Part shown: piece after piece, positions 16,322-24,396 of the stretch
How the letters are laid out: every line of letters begins with the position of its first letter
Numbering within the stretch: the stretch's first letter is position 1
The notes under the pieces: generated by a model
What the model saw: the letters and a program-made list of their open reading frames with translations, nothing else
What the model was told of the DNA's origin: nothing
Database searches by the model: none
DNA from: Micromonospora lupini str. Lupac 08
GTDB lineage: Bacteria; Actinomycetota; Actinomycetes; Mycobacteriales; Micromonosporaceae
Direction: 5' to 3'
Length of the DNA: 64,000 bases
Assembly (NCBI RefSeq): GCF_000297395.2
Contig: NZ_HF570108.1
Span: forward strand, 5,813,700-5,877,699
Program-made: the position numbers and the translations under genes

Positions 16322-17304
16322 GACTCGTCCTCCTGCTTGAGCACCATCCGTACGTAGAAGCCGGTCACCACGAGCAGGATCAGCGTGAGGATCACCGCGA
16401 TGGCGGCGCCGAGGCCGTACTTCGGCGGCGGGGAGAAGGCTTCGGCGTACGAGTAGATGGAGAGCATGAACGTCGGCCGGTCCTGGGTGCCGCCGGCCAG
16501 GACGAACTGCTGGGTGAAGACCTTGAAGTCCCAGATGGTGGAGAGCACGATCAGGATCCCGAAGACCGGGCGCAGCAGCGGGAACGTGATCTTCCAGAAG
16601 ACCCGCCACGGGCTGGCGCCGTCCACCCGGGCCGCCTCGTGCAACTCGCTCGGCACGCTCTTCAGGCCGGCGAGCACGCTCACCGCGATGAACGGGAACG
16701 AGTGCCACACGACCACCAGGGTCAGGATGGCGAAGAAGAGCAGCGGCGAGTTGAACCAGCCGTAGCCGGTCCAGTCGCTGCGGCCGAACAGACCGTTGGA
16801 CAGGCCGTCGGGCAGCGCGTTGAACAGCCAGGTGACCAGCCCGCTCGTGTCGTCGAAAATCCACTTCCAGACGATCGTGCCGGTCAGCGCCGGGGTGGCC
16901 CAGGCGAGCATCACGCAACTGGCGACGAAGGTGGCCATCTTGCGGCCGAGCCGGTTGAGCAGCAGCCCGACCAGGGTGCCGAGCACCATCGTGAGCAGCA
17001 CGTTCGCCGCGGCGAACAGCACCGTGTTGCGCAGCACCGTCAGGAAGAACGGGTCGGAGAGGATGTCGGTGTAGTTGCCGAGCCCCACCCACGGCCACTC
17101 CCGGTCGCCGCGCAACTGCCGGACGCTGTTCAGCCGGTAGAAGGACATCGCCACCACCTGGCCGAGCGGCCAGAGCAGCAGCACCCCGATGATCACCAGG
17201 GCCGGCAGGAGCAGCAGGTAGGGCAGGCGGTCCACCCGGCGACGCCGCCGCGCGGGGTTCTCCCGCGCGGCGGCCGTCTCCGGCACCTCGGTCAGCGTGG
17301 TCAC
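16318..17304 (-). CDS. Carbohydrate ABC transporter permease (MalF-like)
   Basis: A 328-residue permease with a basic cytoplasmic N-terminus (RRRRRVDRL, about 20-28) and six predicted helices. The EAA loop reads HEAARVDGASPWRVFWKITF. The GTG overlaps the stop of the binding-protein gene by 4 nt, so binding protein and both permeases are coupled. The partner permease lies directly downstream. Confidence 0.94.
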   Translation of the reverse strand: MTTLTEVPETAAARENPARRRRRVDRLPYLLLLPALVIIGVLLLWPLGQVVAMSFYRLNSVRQLRGDREWPWVGLGNYTDILSDPFFLTVLRNTVLFAAANVLLTMVLGTLVGLLLNRLGRKMATFVASCVMLAWATPALTGTIVWKWIFDDTSGLVTWLFNALPDGLSNGLFGRSDWTGYGWFNSPLLFFAILTLVVVWHSFPFIAVSVLAGLKSVPSELHEAARVDGASPWRVFWKITFPLLRPVFGILIVLSTIWDFKVFTQQFVLAGGTQDRPTFMLSIYSYAEAFSPPPKYGLGAAIAVILTLILLVVTGFYVRMVLKQEDES

Positions 17305-18587
17305 TTGGAGTTGAGGATGCTTTCCATCTCACCGGCCGCGTCGGCGGTAGCCTTCTCGACCGTCTTCTGACCCTTCATGACCGAGCTGTTCATCGCCTGG
17401 GTCACCGTCTTCGTGCGGCTGACCTCCACCCACTTCGGGGTGAGCGGCGTGAGCTTGGTGTTCTGCAGGGTGGTGGCGAACGCCGCCATCACCTTGTCGT
17501 TGGCGTACGTGTCACCGGCGACCAGATCCTTGTAGACCGGGAAGAAGCCGAGGCTGCTCGCGAAGCTCTGCGCGTTCTTCTTGTTCAGCAGCACGGTCAG
17601 GTAGTCCCAGGCCAGGTCCTGACGCTCGCTGTCCTTCCAGATCGCCACGTCCGAACCACCGGCGAAACCGGGCGCGGCCTTGCCGTCCGGGCCGGGGATC
17701 GGGAACGTACCCCAGACCTTCTCGATCTCGGGGTTGTCCTTCTTGATTGCGGCCTGCTGCCAGCTACCGGCGAACGCCATGGCGGCCTTGCCGGTGGCGA
17801 ACTGGGTGCGCGCGTCGATCTCGTTCCAGCCGGCGGCGGCCGGCGGGGCCACCTTGTGGACGGTCACGAGGTCGGTCCAGTACTTGACGGCCCGCTGCGC
17901 CTCCGGCGTCGTGTAGCCGGACTTCCAGGCGCCGCCCTGGTTGGTCGCGATCTCCGCGCCAGCGCCCCAGAGGAAGGAGTAGAAGGGCAGCTCGGAGTTG
18001 CCCGGCAGCGCGATGCCGTAGGTGCCCGGCTTCTTCGCCTGCACGGCCTTGGCCACGGTGACCAGATCGTCCCAGGTCTTCGGCGGCTGCACGCCCGCCT
18101 CGGCGAACCAGTCGGTGCGGTAGTAGATCGCCCGCACACCCGCGTACCAGGGGACGCCGTACTGCTTGCCGTCGAGCTGCGCGTTGCGCACGAGGTCGGG
18201 CAGCAGGTCCTTGCCGTCCGCCCAGCCGCCCATCCGACCGCTGACGTCGGCGAGCGCCTCCTGCGCGGCCCAGCCCTGCGTCTCGGTGTTGCCCAGCTCG
18301 GTGATGTCCGGTCCCTCACCACCGGCGAGCGCGGCCTGGAACTTCTTGGGCGCCTCAAGCCAGGGGATGTACTGCACGACCACGTCGGTGTCGGGGTGCT
18401 TCTGGCGGAACTCCGCCTCGACGCCGTCGAGGAACTTGTTCTGCGCGTCGCCGCCCTCGCCCATCATCCAGACCGTGAGCTTGCTGTCGTCGCCCGCCTT
18501 CTCGTCGGACCCTCCGCAGCCGGTCAGCACCATCGCGGCCGAGGCCACCAAGGCGGTGACCGGGGCCAGCCGCTTCCACCTGTTCAC
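17301..18587 (-). CDS. Extracellular sugar-binding lipoprotein of an ABC transporter
   Basis: A 428-residue family 1 solute-binding protein. The lipobox LTGC ends at about residue 24, so Cys24 should carry the lipid anchor. Mature features are typical: LTVWMMGEGGDAQNKF, FATGKAAMAFAGSW, and a C-terminus rich in Lys/Ala/Glu. The ligand is likely an oligosaccharide but cannot be specified; no glycosidase or LacI-type regulator is adjacent. A GGGGAG ribosome-binding site precedes the GTG. The leader contains TACTAA, possibly part of the promoter. Confidence 0.93.
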   Translation of the reverse strand: MNRWKRLAPVTALVASAAMVLTGCGGSDEKAGDDSKLTVWMMGEGGDAQNKFLDGVEAEFRQKHPDTDVVVQYIPWLEAPKKFQAALAGGEGPDITELGNTETQGWAAQEALADVSGRMGGWADGKDLLPDLVRNAQLDGKQYGVPWYAGVRAIYYRTDWFAEAGVQPPKTWDDLVTVAKAVQAKKPGTYGIALPGNSELPFYSFLWGAGAEIATNQGGAWKSGYTTPEAQRAVKYWTDLVTVHKVAPPAAAGWNEIDARTQFATGKAAMAFAGSWQQAAIKKDNPEIEKVWGTFPIPGPDGKAAPGFAGGSDVAIWKDSERQDLAWDYLTVLLNKKNAQSFASSLGFFPVYKDLVAGDTYANDKVMAAFATTLQNTKLTPLTPKWVEVSRTKTVTQAMNSSVMKGQKTVEKATADAAGEMESILNSK

Positions 18588-18756
18588 GCCACTTCTCCCC
18601 TCACGCCGCCTGGAACTTACCTTCTCCGCCGCACCTTAGTACGAAGAAATCCTTTACGACAGTGGCGGACAGGCCGAAGCGTGGCGACCGTACCGCAGGG
18701 AACCGACCGGAACGGCCGTGGTACCGGGCCGAATCCGGGCACTCCACCACGAAAGA

Positions 18757-18779
18757 GCGCCCGACCGGTGGTCGGGCGC
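18757..18779 (-). terminator. Terminator of the first glsB copy
   Basis: GCGCCCGACC (18757-18766) pairs perfectly with GGTCGGGCGC (18770-18779) around a 3-nt loop, 30 bp past the gene end. On the minus strand the stem is followed by TCTTTC. The second copy has a different hairpin at the same distance, so the terminator was not part of the duplication. Confidence 0.75.
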
Positions 18780-18809
18780 CCTTTTCCGTGGTGCGGTGAT
18801 GCCAGGTTG

Positions 18810-19094
18810 TTACCGGGTGACGCTGCGGCGGCGACCCACGCCGGCCACCAGCGCGACCGCGATCGCGGCCACCACGACCTGCACCAGCAGCTCCGTCCAG
18901 TCGATACCGGCGGTCTCGGTCGCGATACCCATCGCCCGCGCCAGCACCGTCCCCAGCAGAGCCGCGCCGATACCAATCAGCAGGTGCAGCCACATCGGCA
19001 TGTTCTGCCGACCCGGAACGACCAGGCGGCCGAGCGCCCCGACGATGAGACCAACAACGATGGCAGTGATGATGCCCCACACGGTGAGCTCCAC
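18810..19094 (-). CDS. GlsB/YeaQ/YmgE family stress-response membrane protein (copy 1)
   Basis: A 94-residue protein of the transglycosylase-associated (GlsB) family. Three hydrophobic helices are visible: a first with GIITAIVVGLIVGALGRLVV, a second with HLLIGIGAALLGTVLA, and a third near the basic C-terminus (VGRRRSVTR). Members are small membrane proteins raised in general stress; the mechanism is unknown. The GTG follows a strong AGAAGGAGG. The gene and its upstream 90 bp are nearly identical to those at 19499-19874. A SigB/SigF-like promoter and a 13-bp palindrome lie upstream. Confidence 0.92.
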   Translation of the reverse strand: MELTVWGIITAIVVGLIVGALGRLVVPGRQNMPMWLHLLIGIGAALLGTVLARAMGIATETAGIDWTELLVQVVVAAIAVALVAGVGRRRSVTR

Positions 19095-19121
19095 GGTCGC
19101 CCTCCTTCTAAGAATGTCTGA

Positions 19122-19134
19122 CACACAATGTGTG
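19122..19134. promoter_or_regulatory. 13-bp palindrome in the glsB copy 1 leader
   Basis: CACACA, A, TGTGTG: a perfect 6-bp inverted repeat around one base, 28 nt upstream of the start codon, downstream of the presumed promoter. It is repeated unchanged in copy 2 (19811-19823). It could be an operator or the top of an mRNA hairpin. Confidence 0.5.
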
Positions 19135-19154
19135 CTTCCTGTCGTGACGACTAA

Positions 19155-19181
19155 GTTCCCGACCCACCAAAAATCCAAACC
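19155..19181 (-). promoter_or_regulatory. SigB/SigF-like promoter of glsB copy 1
   Basis: On the minus strand GGTTT (19181-19177), 16 nt, then GGGAAC (19160-19155), 60 nt before the start. It resembles stress sigma factor promoters (GGTTT, 15-17 nt, GGGTAC/T) with one mismatch. The same sequence precedes copy 2 at 19844-19870. Confidence 0.45.
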
Positions 19182-19314
19182 GACTTCGCGGCCCAGACGA
19201 TCACGACTTGGCCAACAACAGCACGTTCCACCGGCCGCCCCCGGGCCCGCCTCAACCGCCGTCCGGCGGCCGCGCTCCGGCACCGCGATCGGGCACCGCG
19301 ATCGACTCGGCTTC

Positions 19315-19393
19315 GTGATCGACTCGACTTCGCTGAAAGCGGGGTGTCCGAGCGCCGGGGACACCGCGTTTTCAGTGAAACCGAGTCGATCAC
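19315..19393. repeat. 79-bp extragenic palindromic element, copy A
   Basis: The ends GTGATCGACTCG (19315-19326) and CGAGTCGATCAC (19382-19393) are perfect inverted repeats. Further inside, CTGAAA pairs with TTTCAG and GGTGTCC with GGACACC, giving one long imperfect hairpin. A truncated left end (ATCGACTCGGCTTC) lies directly before it. Related copies are at 23791-23869 and 34750-34828; A and C have the same length. Confidence 0.8.
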
Positions 19394-19430
19394 GAGCGTC
19401 GCCGGCCGACGCCGGGCCGAACGGCGAACG

Positions 19431-19468
19431 CCGAGGGGCGCCCGGCCTGTCGGCCGGGCGCCCCTCGG
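19431..19468 (-). terminator. Terminator of the second glsB copy
   Basis: CCGAGGGGCGCCCGGCC (19431-19447) pairs perfectly with its complement at 19452-19468 around a 4-nt loop. This 17-bp GC stem lies 30 bp after the gene end. There is no U-tract. Confidence 0.75.
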
Positions 19469-19498
19469 AAGTGGTTCGGTGTTACGGGTGTGCTGGTG

Positions 19499-19783
19499 TC
19501 ATCGGGTGACGCGGCGGCGGCCACCCACGCCGGCCACCAGCGCGACCGCGATCGCGGCCACCACGACCTGCACCAGCAGCTCCGTCCAGTCGATACCGGC
19601 GGTCTCGGTCGCGATACCCATCGCCCGCGCCAGCACCGTCCCCAGCAGAGCCGCGCCGACACCGATCAGCAGGTGCAGCCACATCGGCATGTTCTGCCGA
19701 CCCGGAACGACCAGGCGGCCGAGCGCCCCGACGATGAGACCAACAACGATGGCAGTGATGATGCCCCACACGGTGAGCTCCAC
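19499..19783 (-). CDS. GlsB/YeaQ/YmgE family stress-response membrane protein (copy 2)
   Basis: 94 residues, differing from copy 1 only at a few positions (LIGVG for LIGIG, and GGRRRVTR for GRRRSVTR at the end). The coding sequence, ribosome-binding site, leader palindrome and promoter region are almost base-identical to copy 1 over about 376 bp, offset by 689 bp. This points to a recent duplication or active gene conversion. Membrane topology and presumed stress function are as for copy 1. Each copy keeps its own terminator, so the two are separate transcription units. Confidence 0.92.
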   Translation of the reverse strand: MELTVWGIITAIVVGLIVGALGRLVVPGRQNMPMWLHLLIGVGAALLGTVLARAMGIATETAGIDWTELLVQVVVAAIAVALVAGVGGRRRVTR

Positions 19784-20128
19784 GGTCGCCCTCCTTCTAA
19801 GAATGTCTGACACACAATGTGTGCTTCCTGTCGTGACGACTAAGTTCCCGACCCACCAAAAATCCAAACCGACTCAACCGCGAAGAAGTTGCCGCGGTCG
19901 ATGCCGAACGGCTGCGTCGATTGGAGGGGGGAACGCGTCCACACAGGTCAGGCATCATGTTGCCCAGGGCGACGACCTCGCGCGGCGCCCCAAAAATTTC
20001 TCACCCCAACCCGGCCCCGGGCTCGCGTCCGGCCCCGGTGATCAAGAGGTTGGCGTCAGGATCCAGGTCCCGGCCGACCCAAACCTCTTGATCACCGCGG
20101 CAGGAGGGCGAGCCCAGGCGGGGTGGGG
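19784..20128. other. Intergenic region upstream of glsB copy 2 and downstream of lepA
   Basis: The first 91 bases duplicate the leader and promoter of copy 1: the palindrome CACACAATGTGTG at 19811-19823 and the GGTTT/GGGAAC boxes at 19844-19870. The rest has no recognisable gene. It contains AAAAATTT near 19992 and the long palindrome at 20036-20097. Confidence 0.6.
20036..20097 (-). terminator. Long palindrome after lepA (terminator or dispersed element)
   Basis: CGGTGATCAAGAGGTT (20036-20051) is exactly complementary to AACCTCTTGATCACCG (20082-20097), with a 30-nt loop containing GGATCC. It begins 32 bp past the lepA stop, so it could terminate lepA. The low GC of the arms and the large loop are unusual for a terminator here. 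Confidence 0.6.
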
Positions 20129-22003
20129 TTACTTCTTCGGGGCCTTGCTGTCGCCGGAGTCGGAGGACAGGGCGGCGATGAAGGCCTCCTGCGGCACCTC
20201 GACGCGGCCGACCATCTTCATCCGCTTCTTGCCTTCCTTCTGCTTCTCCAGCAGCTTGCGCTTACGGCTGATGTCACCGCCGTAGCACTTGGCGAGAACG
20301 TCCTTGCGGATCGCGCGGATGGTCTCCCGGGCGATGACCCGACTGCCGATGGCCGCCTGGATGGGCACCTCGAACTGCTGGCGCGGGATGAGGGTACGCA
20401 GCTTGGCGGCGATCGTGACACCGTAGTTGTACGCCTTGTCCTTGTGCACGATGGCGCTGAACGCGTCCACCGGCTCGCCGTGCAGCAGGATGTCCACCTT
20501 CACCAGGTCGGACGCCTGCTCGCCGGAGGGCTCGTAGTCGAGCGAGGCGTAGCCCTTGGTGCGGCTCTTCAACTGGTCGAAGAAGTCGTAGATGATCTCG
20601 GCGAGCGGCAGCGTGTAGCGCAGCTCCACCCGGTCGGCGGAGAGGTAGTCCATGCCGAGCAGGCTGCCGCGCCGGCCCTGGCAGAGCTCCATCACCGCGC
20701 CCACGTAGTCGTTCGGCGTCAGGACCGTGGCGCGCACCACCGGCTCGTACACCTCGGCGATCTTGCCGTTGGGGTACTCGCTGGGGTTGGTGACGACGAT
20801 CTCGGCGCCGTCGTCGGTGATCGCCCGGTACACCACGTTGGGCGCGGTGGAGATCAGGTCGAGGTTGTACTCGCGCTCCAGCCGCTCCCGGATGATCTCC
20901 AGGTGGAGCAGGCCGAGGAAGCCGCAGCGGAAGCCGAACCCGAGCGCGCCGGAGGTCTCCGGCTCGTAGTCCAGGGCGGCGTCGTTGAGCTTGAGCTTGT
21001 CCAGGGCCTCACGCAGGTTCGGGTAGTCGGACCCGTCGATCGGATAGAGGCCGGAGTAGACCATCGGCTTCGGGTCCTTGTAGCCACCAAGCGCCTCGGC
21101 GGCCGGCCGGCTGTTGATGGTGACCGTGTCACCGACCCGGGACTGCCGGACGTCCTTCACACCGGTGATCAGGTAGCCGACCTCGCCGACGCCGAGCGCC
21201 TCGGCCTTCACCATCTCCGGTGAGATGACGCCGATCTCCAGCAGCTCGTGCACGGCGCCGGTGGACATCATCTTGATCCGGTCGCGGGCGCTGATCCGAC
21301 CGTCGATGACCCGGACGTACGTGACGACGCCGCGGTAGACGTCGTACACCGAATCGAAGATCATCGCCCGGGCGGGCGCCTCGGCGTCGCCGACCGGCGG
21401 GATGAACTGCCGGACGATCTCGTCGAGCAGGTGCGGTACGCCCTCGCCGGTCTTGCCGGACACCCGGATGCAGTCGGCCGGGTCGCCGCCGATGAGGTGC
21501 GCCAACTCCTCGGCGTACTTCTCCGGCTGGGCGGCCGGCAGGTCGATCTTGTTGAGCACGGGGATGATGCGCAGGTCGTTCTCGAGGGCCAGGTAGAGGT
21601 TGGCCAGGGTCTGCGCCTCGATGCCCTGCGCGGCGTCGACAAGCAGCACGGCACCCTCGCAGGCGGCCAGCGACCGGGACACCTCGTAGGTGAAGTCGAC
21701 GTGCCCCGGGGTGTCGATCATGTTGAGCACCGCGTGCTCACCGGTCCGCTCGCCCTCGCGGATGGTCCACGGCATCCGGACGGCCTGGCTCTTGATGGTG
21801 ATGCCGCGCTCGCGCTCGATGTCCATCCGGTCCAGGTACTGCGCGCGCATCTGCCGGGGGTCGACCACGCCGGTGAGCTGCAGCATCCGGTCGGCCAGGG
21901 TCGACTTCCCGTGGTCGATGTGGGCGATGATGCCGAAGTTCCGGATGCGACCGGGGTCGGTGGCACCAGGGGCGTTCGCGCCGGGATCGAGCTTCGGTGG
22001 CAC
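20129..22003 (-). CDS. lepA: Elongation factor 4 (LepA)
   Basis: A 624-residue translational GTPase that remodels ribosomes (back-translocation or initiation fidelity). The G domain has AHIDHGKST (27-35), RGITIKSQAV, the DTPGH switch II and NKIDLP. EF-G-like domains follow, then the LepA-specific C-terminal domain with CYGGDISRKRKLLEKQKEGK. Length is normal. I chose GTG 22003; the frame stays open upstream only because of the high GC. It lies divergent from and upstream of rpsT with two genes between, a common actinobacterial neighbourhood. Confidence 0.97.
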   Translation of the reverse strand: MPPKLDPGANAPGATDPGRIRNFGIIAHIDHGKSTLADRMLQLTGVVDPRQMRAQYLDRMDIERERGITIKSQAVRMPWTIREGERTGEHAVLNMIDTPGHVDFTYEVSRSLAACEGAVLLVDAAQGIEAQTLANLYLALENDLRIIPVLNKIDLPAAQPEKYAEELAHLIGGDPADCIRVSGKTGEGVPHLLDEIVRQFIPPVGDAEAPARAMIFDSVYDVYRGVVTYVRVIDGRISARDRIKMMSTGAVHELLEIGVISPEMVKAEALGVGEVGYLITGVKDVRQSRVGDTVTINSRPAAEALGGYKDPKPMVYSGLYPIDGSDYPNLREALDKLKLNDAALDYEPETSGALGFGFRCGFLGLLHLEIIRERLEREYNLDLISTAPNVVYRAITDDGAEIVVTNPSEYPNGKIAEVYEPVVRATVLTPNDYVGAVMELCQGRRGSLLGMDYLSADRVELRYTLPLAEIIYDFFDQLKSRTKGYASLDYEPSGEQASDLVKVDILLHGEPVDAFSAIVHKDKAYNYGVTIAAKLRTLIPRQQFEVPIQAAIGSRVIARETIRAIRKDVLAKCYGGDISRKRKLLEKQKEGKKRMKMVGRVEVPQEAFIAALSSDSGDSKAPKK

Positions 22004-22119
22004 AGCGGTCCGTTCTGGTCGGCTGACGTGAACAGGCCGGCGCGCCGCCGACCCCCTCCATGTTCCCACGCCGCCGGGGTACGCCCGCTGCGCGGGCGAC
22101 GGATCGGCCCGAGGACCTC

Positions 22120-22656
22120 TCACTCCAGGGGCGGCTCGACGAACAGCGCGGCCAGCCGGGGCAGGCGACGGCGGGCCTCCTCCTCGTCGTCGAAGTCCCA
22201 GAAGTCGTTCAGATCGGGCGTCCGCACCGGCTCGCGGTCCTCCGGCAGCTCGGACGCGGTGGCCTTGCGGTACGCGTCCCACGGCACCGAGAGCATCTGC
22301 TCGGCGGAGAACTCCTCCCCGCTGAGCGAGGCGGCCCGCACCTGGGGCAGCTCGGCCAGCGAGTCGGGATCGCCGACCGCGCGGGCGAAGACCTCCCGCC
22401 CCTGGGTCATCAGCCAACCCCGGAAGTGCTCGAAGCCGTCCGCCGAGGCACCGCCGTTGATCAGGTACGCCGCGCCCCACAGGTCCGCCTTGTGCGAGGC
22501 CGCCAGCACCCTGCGCTGGTGGTGGGCGTACCCGACGATGTCCTCCGGGTCGCGCTCGGCGAGCAGGGCGACGGCCCGCGCGGCGACCGGTCCGGGCTCT
22601 CCCCCGCCCCAGGCGCGGGCCTTGTCGATCAACTGCCAGAAGTCCTCGGTCCTCAT
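22120..22656 (-). CDS. DUF4240 domain-containing protein
   Basis: A 178-residue soluble protein. The DUF4240 domain begins at the first residue (MRTEDFWQLIDKAR) and includes YLINGGASADGFEHFRGWLM and REVFARAVGDPDSLAELP. Family members are of unknown function, sometimes next to immunity or stress genes. It starts 61 nt from the divergent phosphotransferase-like gene; a CAGACT box 8 nt before the ATG could be a -10. The C-terminus is acidic (FDDEEE). Confidence 0.88.
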   Translation of the reverse strand: MRTEDFWQLIDKARAWGGGEPGPVAARAVALLAERDPEDIVGYAHHQRRVLAASHKADLWGAAYLINGGASADGFEHFRGWLMTQGREVFARAVGDPDSLAELPQVRAASLSGEEFSAEQMLSVPWDAYRKATASELPEDREPVRTPDLNDFWDFDDEEEARRRLPRLAALFVEPPLE

Positions 22657-22714
22657 GGCTTGGCAGTCTGGCAGTGTCGCCGCGCACCGCGCACGTACCC
22701 CGGGGCAGCATGGT

Positions 22715-23704
22715 GTGGTGTCCTCCCCTCCGCTGCCCCCGGTGCCGTACCACGCGGGCGCGCTGCGCCCGTCGTGGTCGGCCCTGCCGGCGGCGCTGCG
22801 GGCCGCGGTCGCCGGCCGTCTCGGCGCGCCGGTGGTCGCCGCCCGGGTCGCGGCCGCCGGCTTCACCCGGGGCTTCGCCGCCGTGCTCGACACCGCCGAC
22901 GGCGGCCGGGCCTTCGTCAAGGCGGCACCCGCCGTCGCGCAACCGCGCCTCGTGCAGGGGTACGCGCGGGAGGCCGCGATCCTCGACCGGCTGCCGGCCG
23001 GCCTGCCGGCGCCCCGCCTGCGGTGGATGCTCAACGACTCCGGGTGGTTCGCGCTCTGCACCGACGCGGTCGACGGCCACACCCCGCGTCTGCCCTGGGC
23101 GCCCGCCGAGCTGGACGCCACGCTCGCCGCGTACGCCGAGGTCGCCGCCGCCCTGGCCACCCCGCCGGCCGGGCTGACCGCGCTCGGCCTGCCACAGCTC
23201 GCCGAGCTGGCCCGCTCGGACATCCTCTGGTGGGAGGAGGTCGCCGCCGGCCGTGAGCCGCTCCCGGCGCTGCCCGCCGCAGCCCGGGCCCGACTGCCCG
23301 AGCTGGTGGCGCTGGAGTCCCGCCTCCCCGGGTACGCGGACGGCGCGACCGGCGTGATCCACGGCGACCTGCGGGTGGACAACGTGCTCATCGACGGCGA
23401 CGGTCGGGCCTGGTTCTGCGACTGGACCTGGGCCTGCTCCGGGCCGGCCTGGTTCGACCTGGCCGGCCTGCTGCTCACCGCGTACGCGAGCGGGCTGGAC
23501 ACCGATCGGCTCTTCGCGGGGCACCCGGCGTCGGCGGGCGCTCCCCCGGACGCGCTGGACGCCACGCTGGCCGCGTTGGCCGGCTACTACCTCACCGGAG
23601 CGGACGCGACACCTGTGACGGCCTCTCCGCACCGGTCGGCGCACCAGCGGTGGAGCGGCGAACAGGCCCTCGACTGGCTCGCCCGCCGGCAGGGCTGGCG
23701 GTGA
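22715..23704 (+). CDS. Aminoglycoside phosphotransferase (APH) family protein
   Basis: A 329-residue protein of the APH/choline-kinase fold. The catalytic loop is GVIHGDLRVDNVLI (HxDxxxxN), followed by WFCDWTWACSGPAWFDLAGL, where FCDW supplies the metal-binding Asp. The N-terminal lobe, with FVKAAPAV, is recognisable. Substrate unknown; relatives phosphorylate small alcohols or antibiotics, and a resistance role should not be assumed. Two tandem GTG codons (22715, 22718) are possible starts. Confidence 0.87.
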   Translation: MVSSPPLPPVPYHAGALRPSWSALPAALRAAVAGRLGAPVVAARVAAAGFTRGFAAVLDTADGGRAFVKAAPAVAQPRLVQGYAREAAILDRLPAGLPAPRLRWMLNDSGWFALCTDAVDGHTPRLPWAPAELDATLAAYAEVAAALATPPAGLTALGLPQLAELARSDILWWEEVAAGREPLPALPAAARARLPELVALESRLPGYADGATGVIHGDLRVDNVLIDGDGRAWFCDWTWACSGPAWFDLAGLLLTAYASGLDTDRLFAGHPASAGAPPDALDATLAALAGYYLTGADATPVTASPHRSAHQRWSGEQALDWLARRQGWR

Positions 23705-23790
23705 CGAAGCCACGGCGACCGCGCAGCGCGGCGGCCCGGCCGCGCAGCGCGGCGGCCCGGTCGCGCGGCGGCCCGGTCGCACGGCGGCCC

Positions 23791-23869
23791 GTGATCGACT
23801 CGGGTTCCTGGAAACCGGGCTGTCAGCCCCGGGCGGATACCCCGGTTTGCAGGAAGCCGAGTCGCCGCC
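23791..23869. repeat. 79-bp extragenic palindromic element, copy B (degenerate right end)
   Basis: The left end GTGATCGACTCG matches copy A exactly. The right arm keeps CGAGTCG (23858-23864) but has lost the terminal GATCAC. Inside, AAACCGGG pairs with CCCCGGTTT, and TTCCTG with CAGGAA, so the hairpin is preserved although its sequence differs from copy A. Confidence 0.7.
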
Positions 23870-23916
23870 GGTGGGCCCCTGCGACCGGAGCGGACGCCGT
23901 ATCCGGCCGAGCCGTT

Positions 23917-23945
23917 TTGGCTCGCCCCGGACGACCTGGTAACCT
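23917..23945 (+). promoter_or_regulatory. rpsT promoter
   Basis: TTGGCT (23917-23922), 17 nt, TAACCT (23940-23945): a good housekeeping promoter about 80 nt upstream of the rpsT start codon. The leader of about 75 nt leaves room for control of S20 synthesis, which autoregulates in other bacteria. Confidence 0.65.
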
Positions 23946-24028
23946 GGCTCTTCGCGCAGCGATGACGCATGTTCGTCATCCGGCGCACAGAAGCTGACCA
24001 ACCCGAGCTATCAAGACGAGGCTGTCGC

Positions 24029-24295
24029 GTGGCGAACATCAAGTCCCAGATCAAGCGCAACCGGCAGAACGAGAAGGCCCGGCTGCGCAACAAGTCGGTC
24101 AAGTCGTCGCTGAAGACCGCCGTCCGGAAGTTCAACGAGGCTGCCGAGGCCGGTGACGTCGAGAAGGCCACCGCCCTCATGCTGGACGCCTCTCGCAAGC
24201 TGGACAAGGCCGTCAGCAAGGGCGTGATCCACTCCAACCAGGCCGCGAACCGCAAGTCCGCGATCGCGAAGCGCGTGGTGGCTCTCTCCGCCTGA
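24029..24295 (+). CDS. rpsT: 30S ribosomal protein S20
   Basis: An 88-residue S20 that binds 16S rRNA early in 30S assembly. The sequence is diagnostic: ANIKSQIKRNRQNEKARLRN at the N-terminus and KGVIHSNQAANRKSAIAKR near the end. The start is GTG with GACGAGG upstream. It is monocistronic, with its own promoter and a strong terminator, and is convergent with the small membrane-protein gene next to holA. Confidence 0.98.
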   Translation: MANIKSQIKRNRQNEKARLRNKSVKSSLKTAVRKFNEAAEAGDVEKATALMLDASRKLDKAVSKGVIHSNQAANRKSAIAKRVVALSA

Positions 24296-24320
24296 CGACT
24301 CACCGTCAGACTGATTCGGA

Positions 24321-24346
24321 AAGCCCCGGACCCCGGTCCGGGGCTT
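24321..24346. terminator. Terminator of rpsT
   Basis: AAGCCCCGGACC and GGTCCGGGGCTT form a perfect 12-bp inverted repeat with almost no loop, 25 bp after the stop. It may also serve the convergent gene ending at 24397. Confidence 0.8.
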
Positions 24347-24396
24347 CCGTGTGTCCATGAACCGGTCGACGTGCCGGCGTGGCGTCGGCTGATCGG

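Larger units (their letters stand above)
19186..19498. other. Spacer between the two glsB copies
   Basis: No gene is visible. It holds a half palindrome unit (19301-19314), the 79-bp palindromic element copy A (19315-19393) and the terminator of the second glsB copy (19431-19468). This segment is unrelated to the flanking duplicated tracts. Confidence 0.7.
23705..24028. other. Repeat-bearing spacer upstream of rpsT
   Basis: No gene is visible. Two exact 21-bp direct repeats (23719-23739 and 23740-23760) are followed by two shorter, related units to 23791. Copy B of the 79-bp palindrome comes next, and then the rpsT promoter (23917-23945). Confidence 0.7.

Noticed and set aside
22715..23704. 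An aminoglycoside resistance gene
   Set aside because: The fold is shared with many small-molecule kinases; no substrate-specific motif or resistance context supports a resistance claim.
20129..24001. One very long minus-strand reading frame covering lepA and everything upstream to the rpsT region
   Set aside because: Only the lepA part has protein-like sequence. Upstream of 22003 it is antisense or out of frame with DUF4240 and the phosphotransferase gene; long open frames are expected at this GC content.
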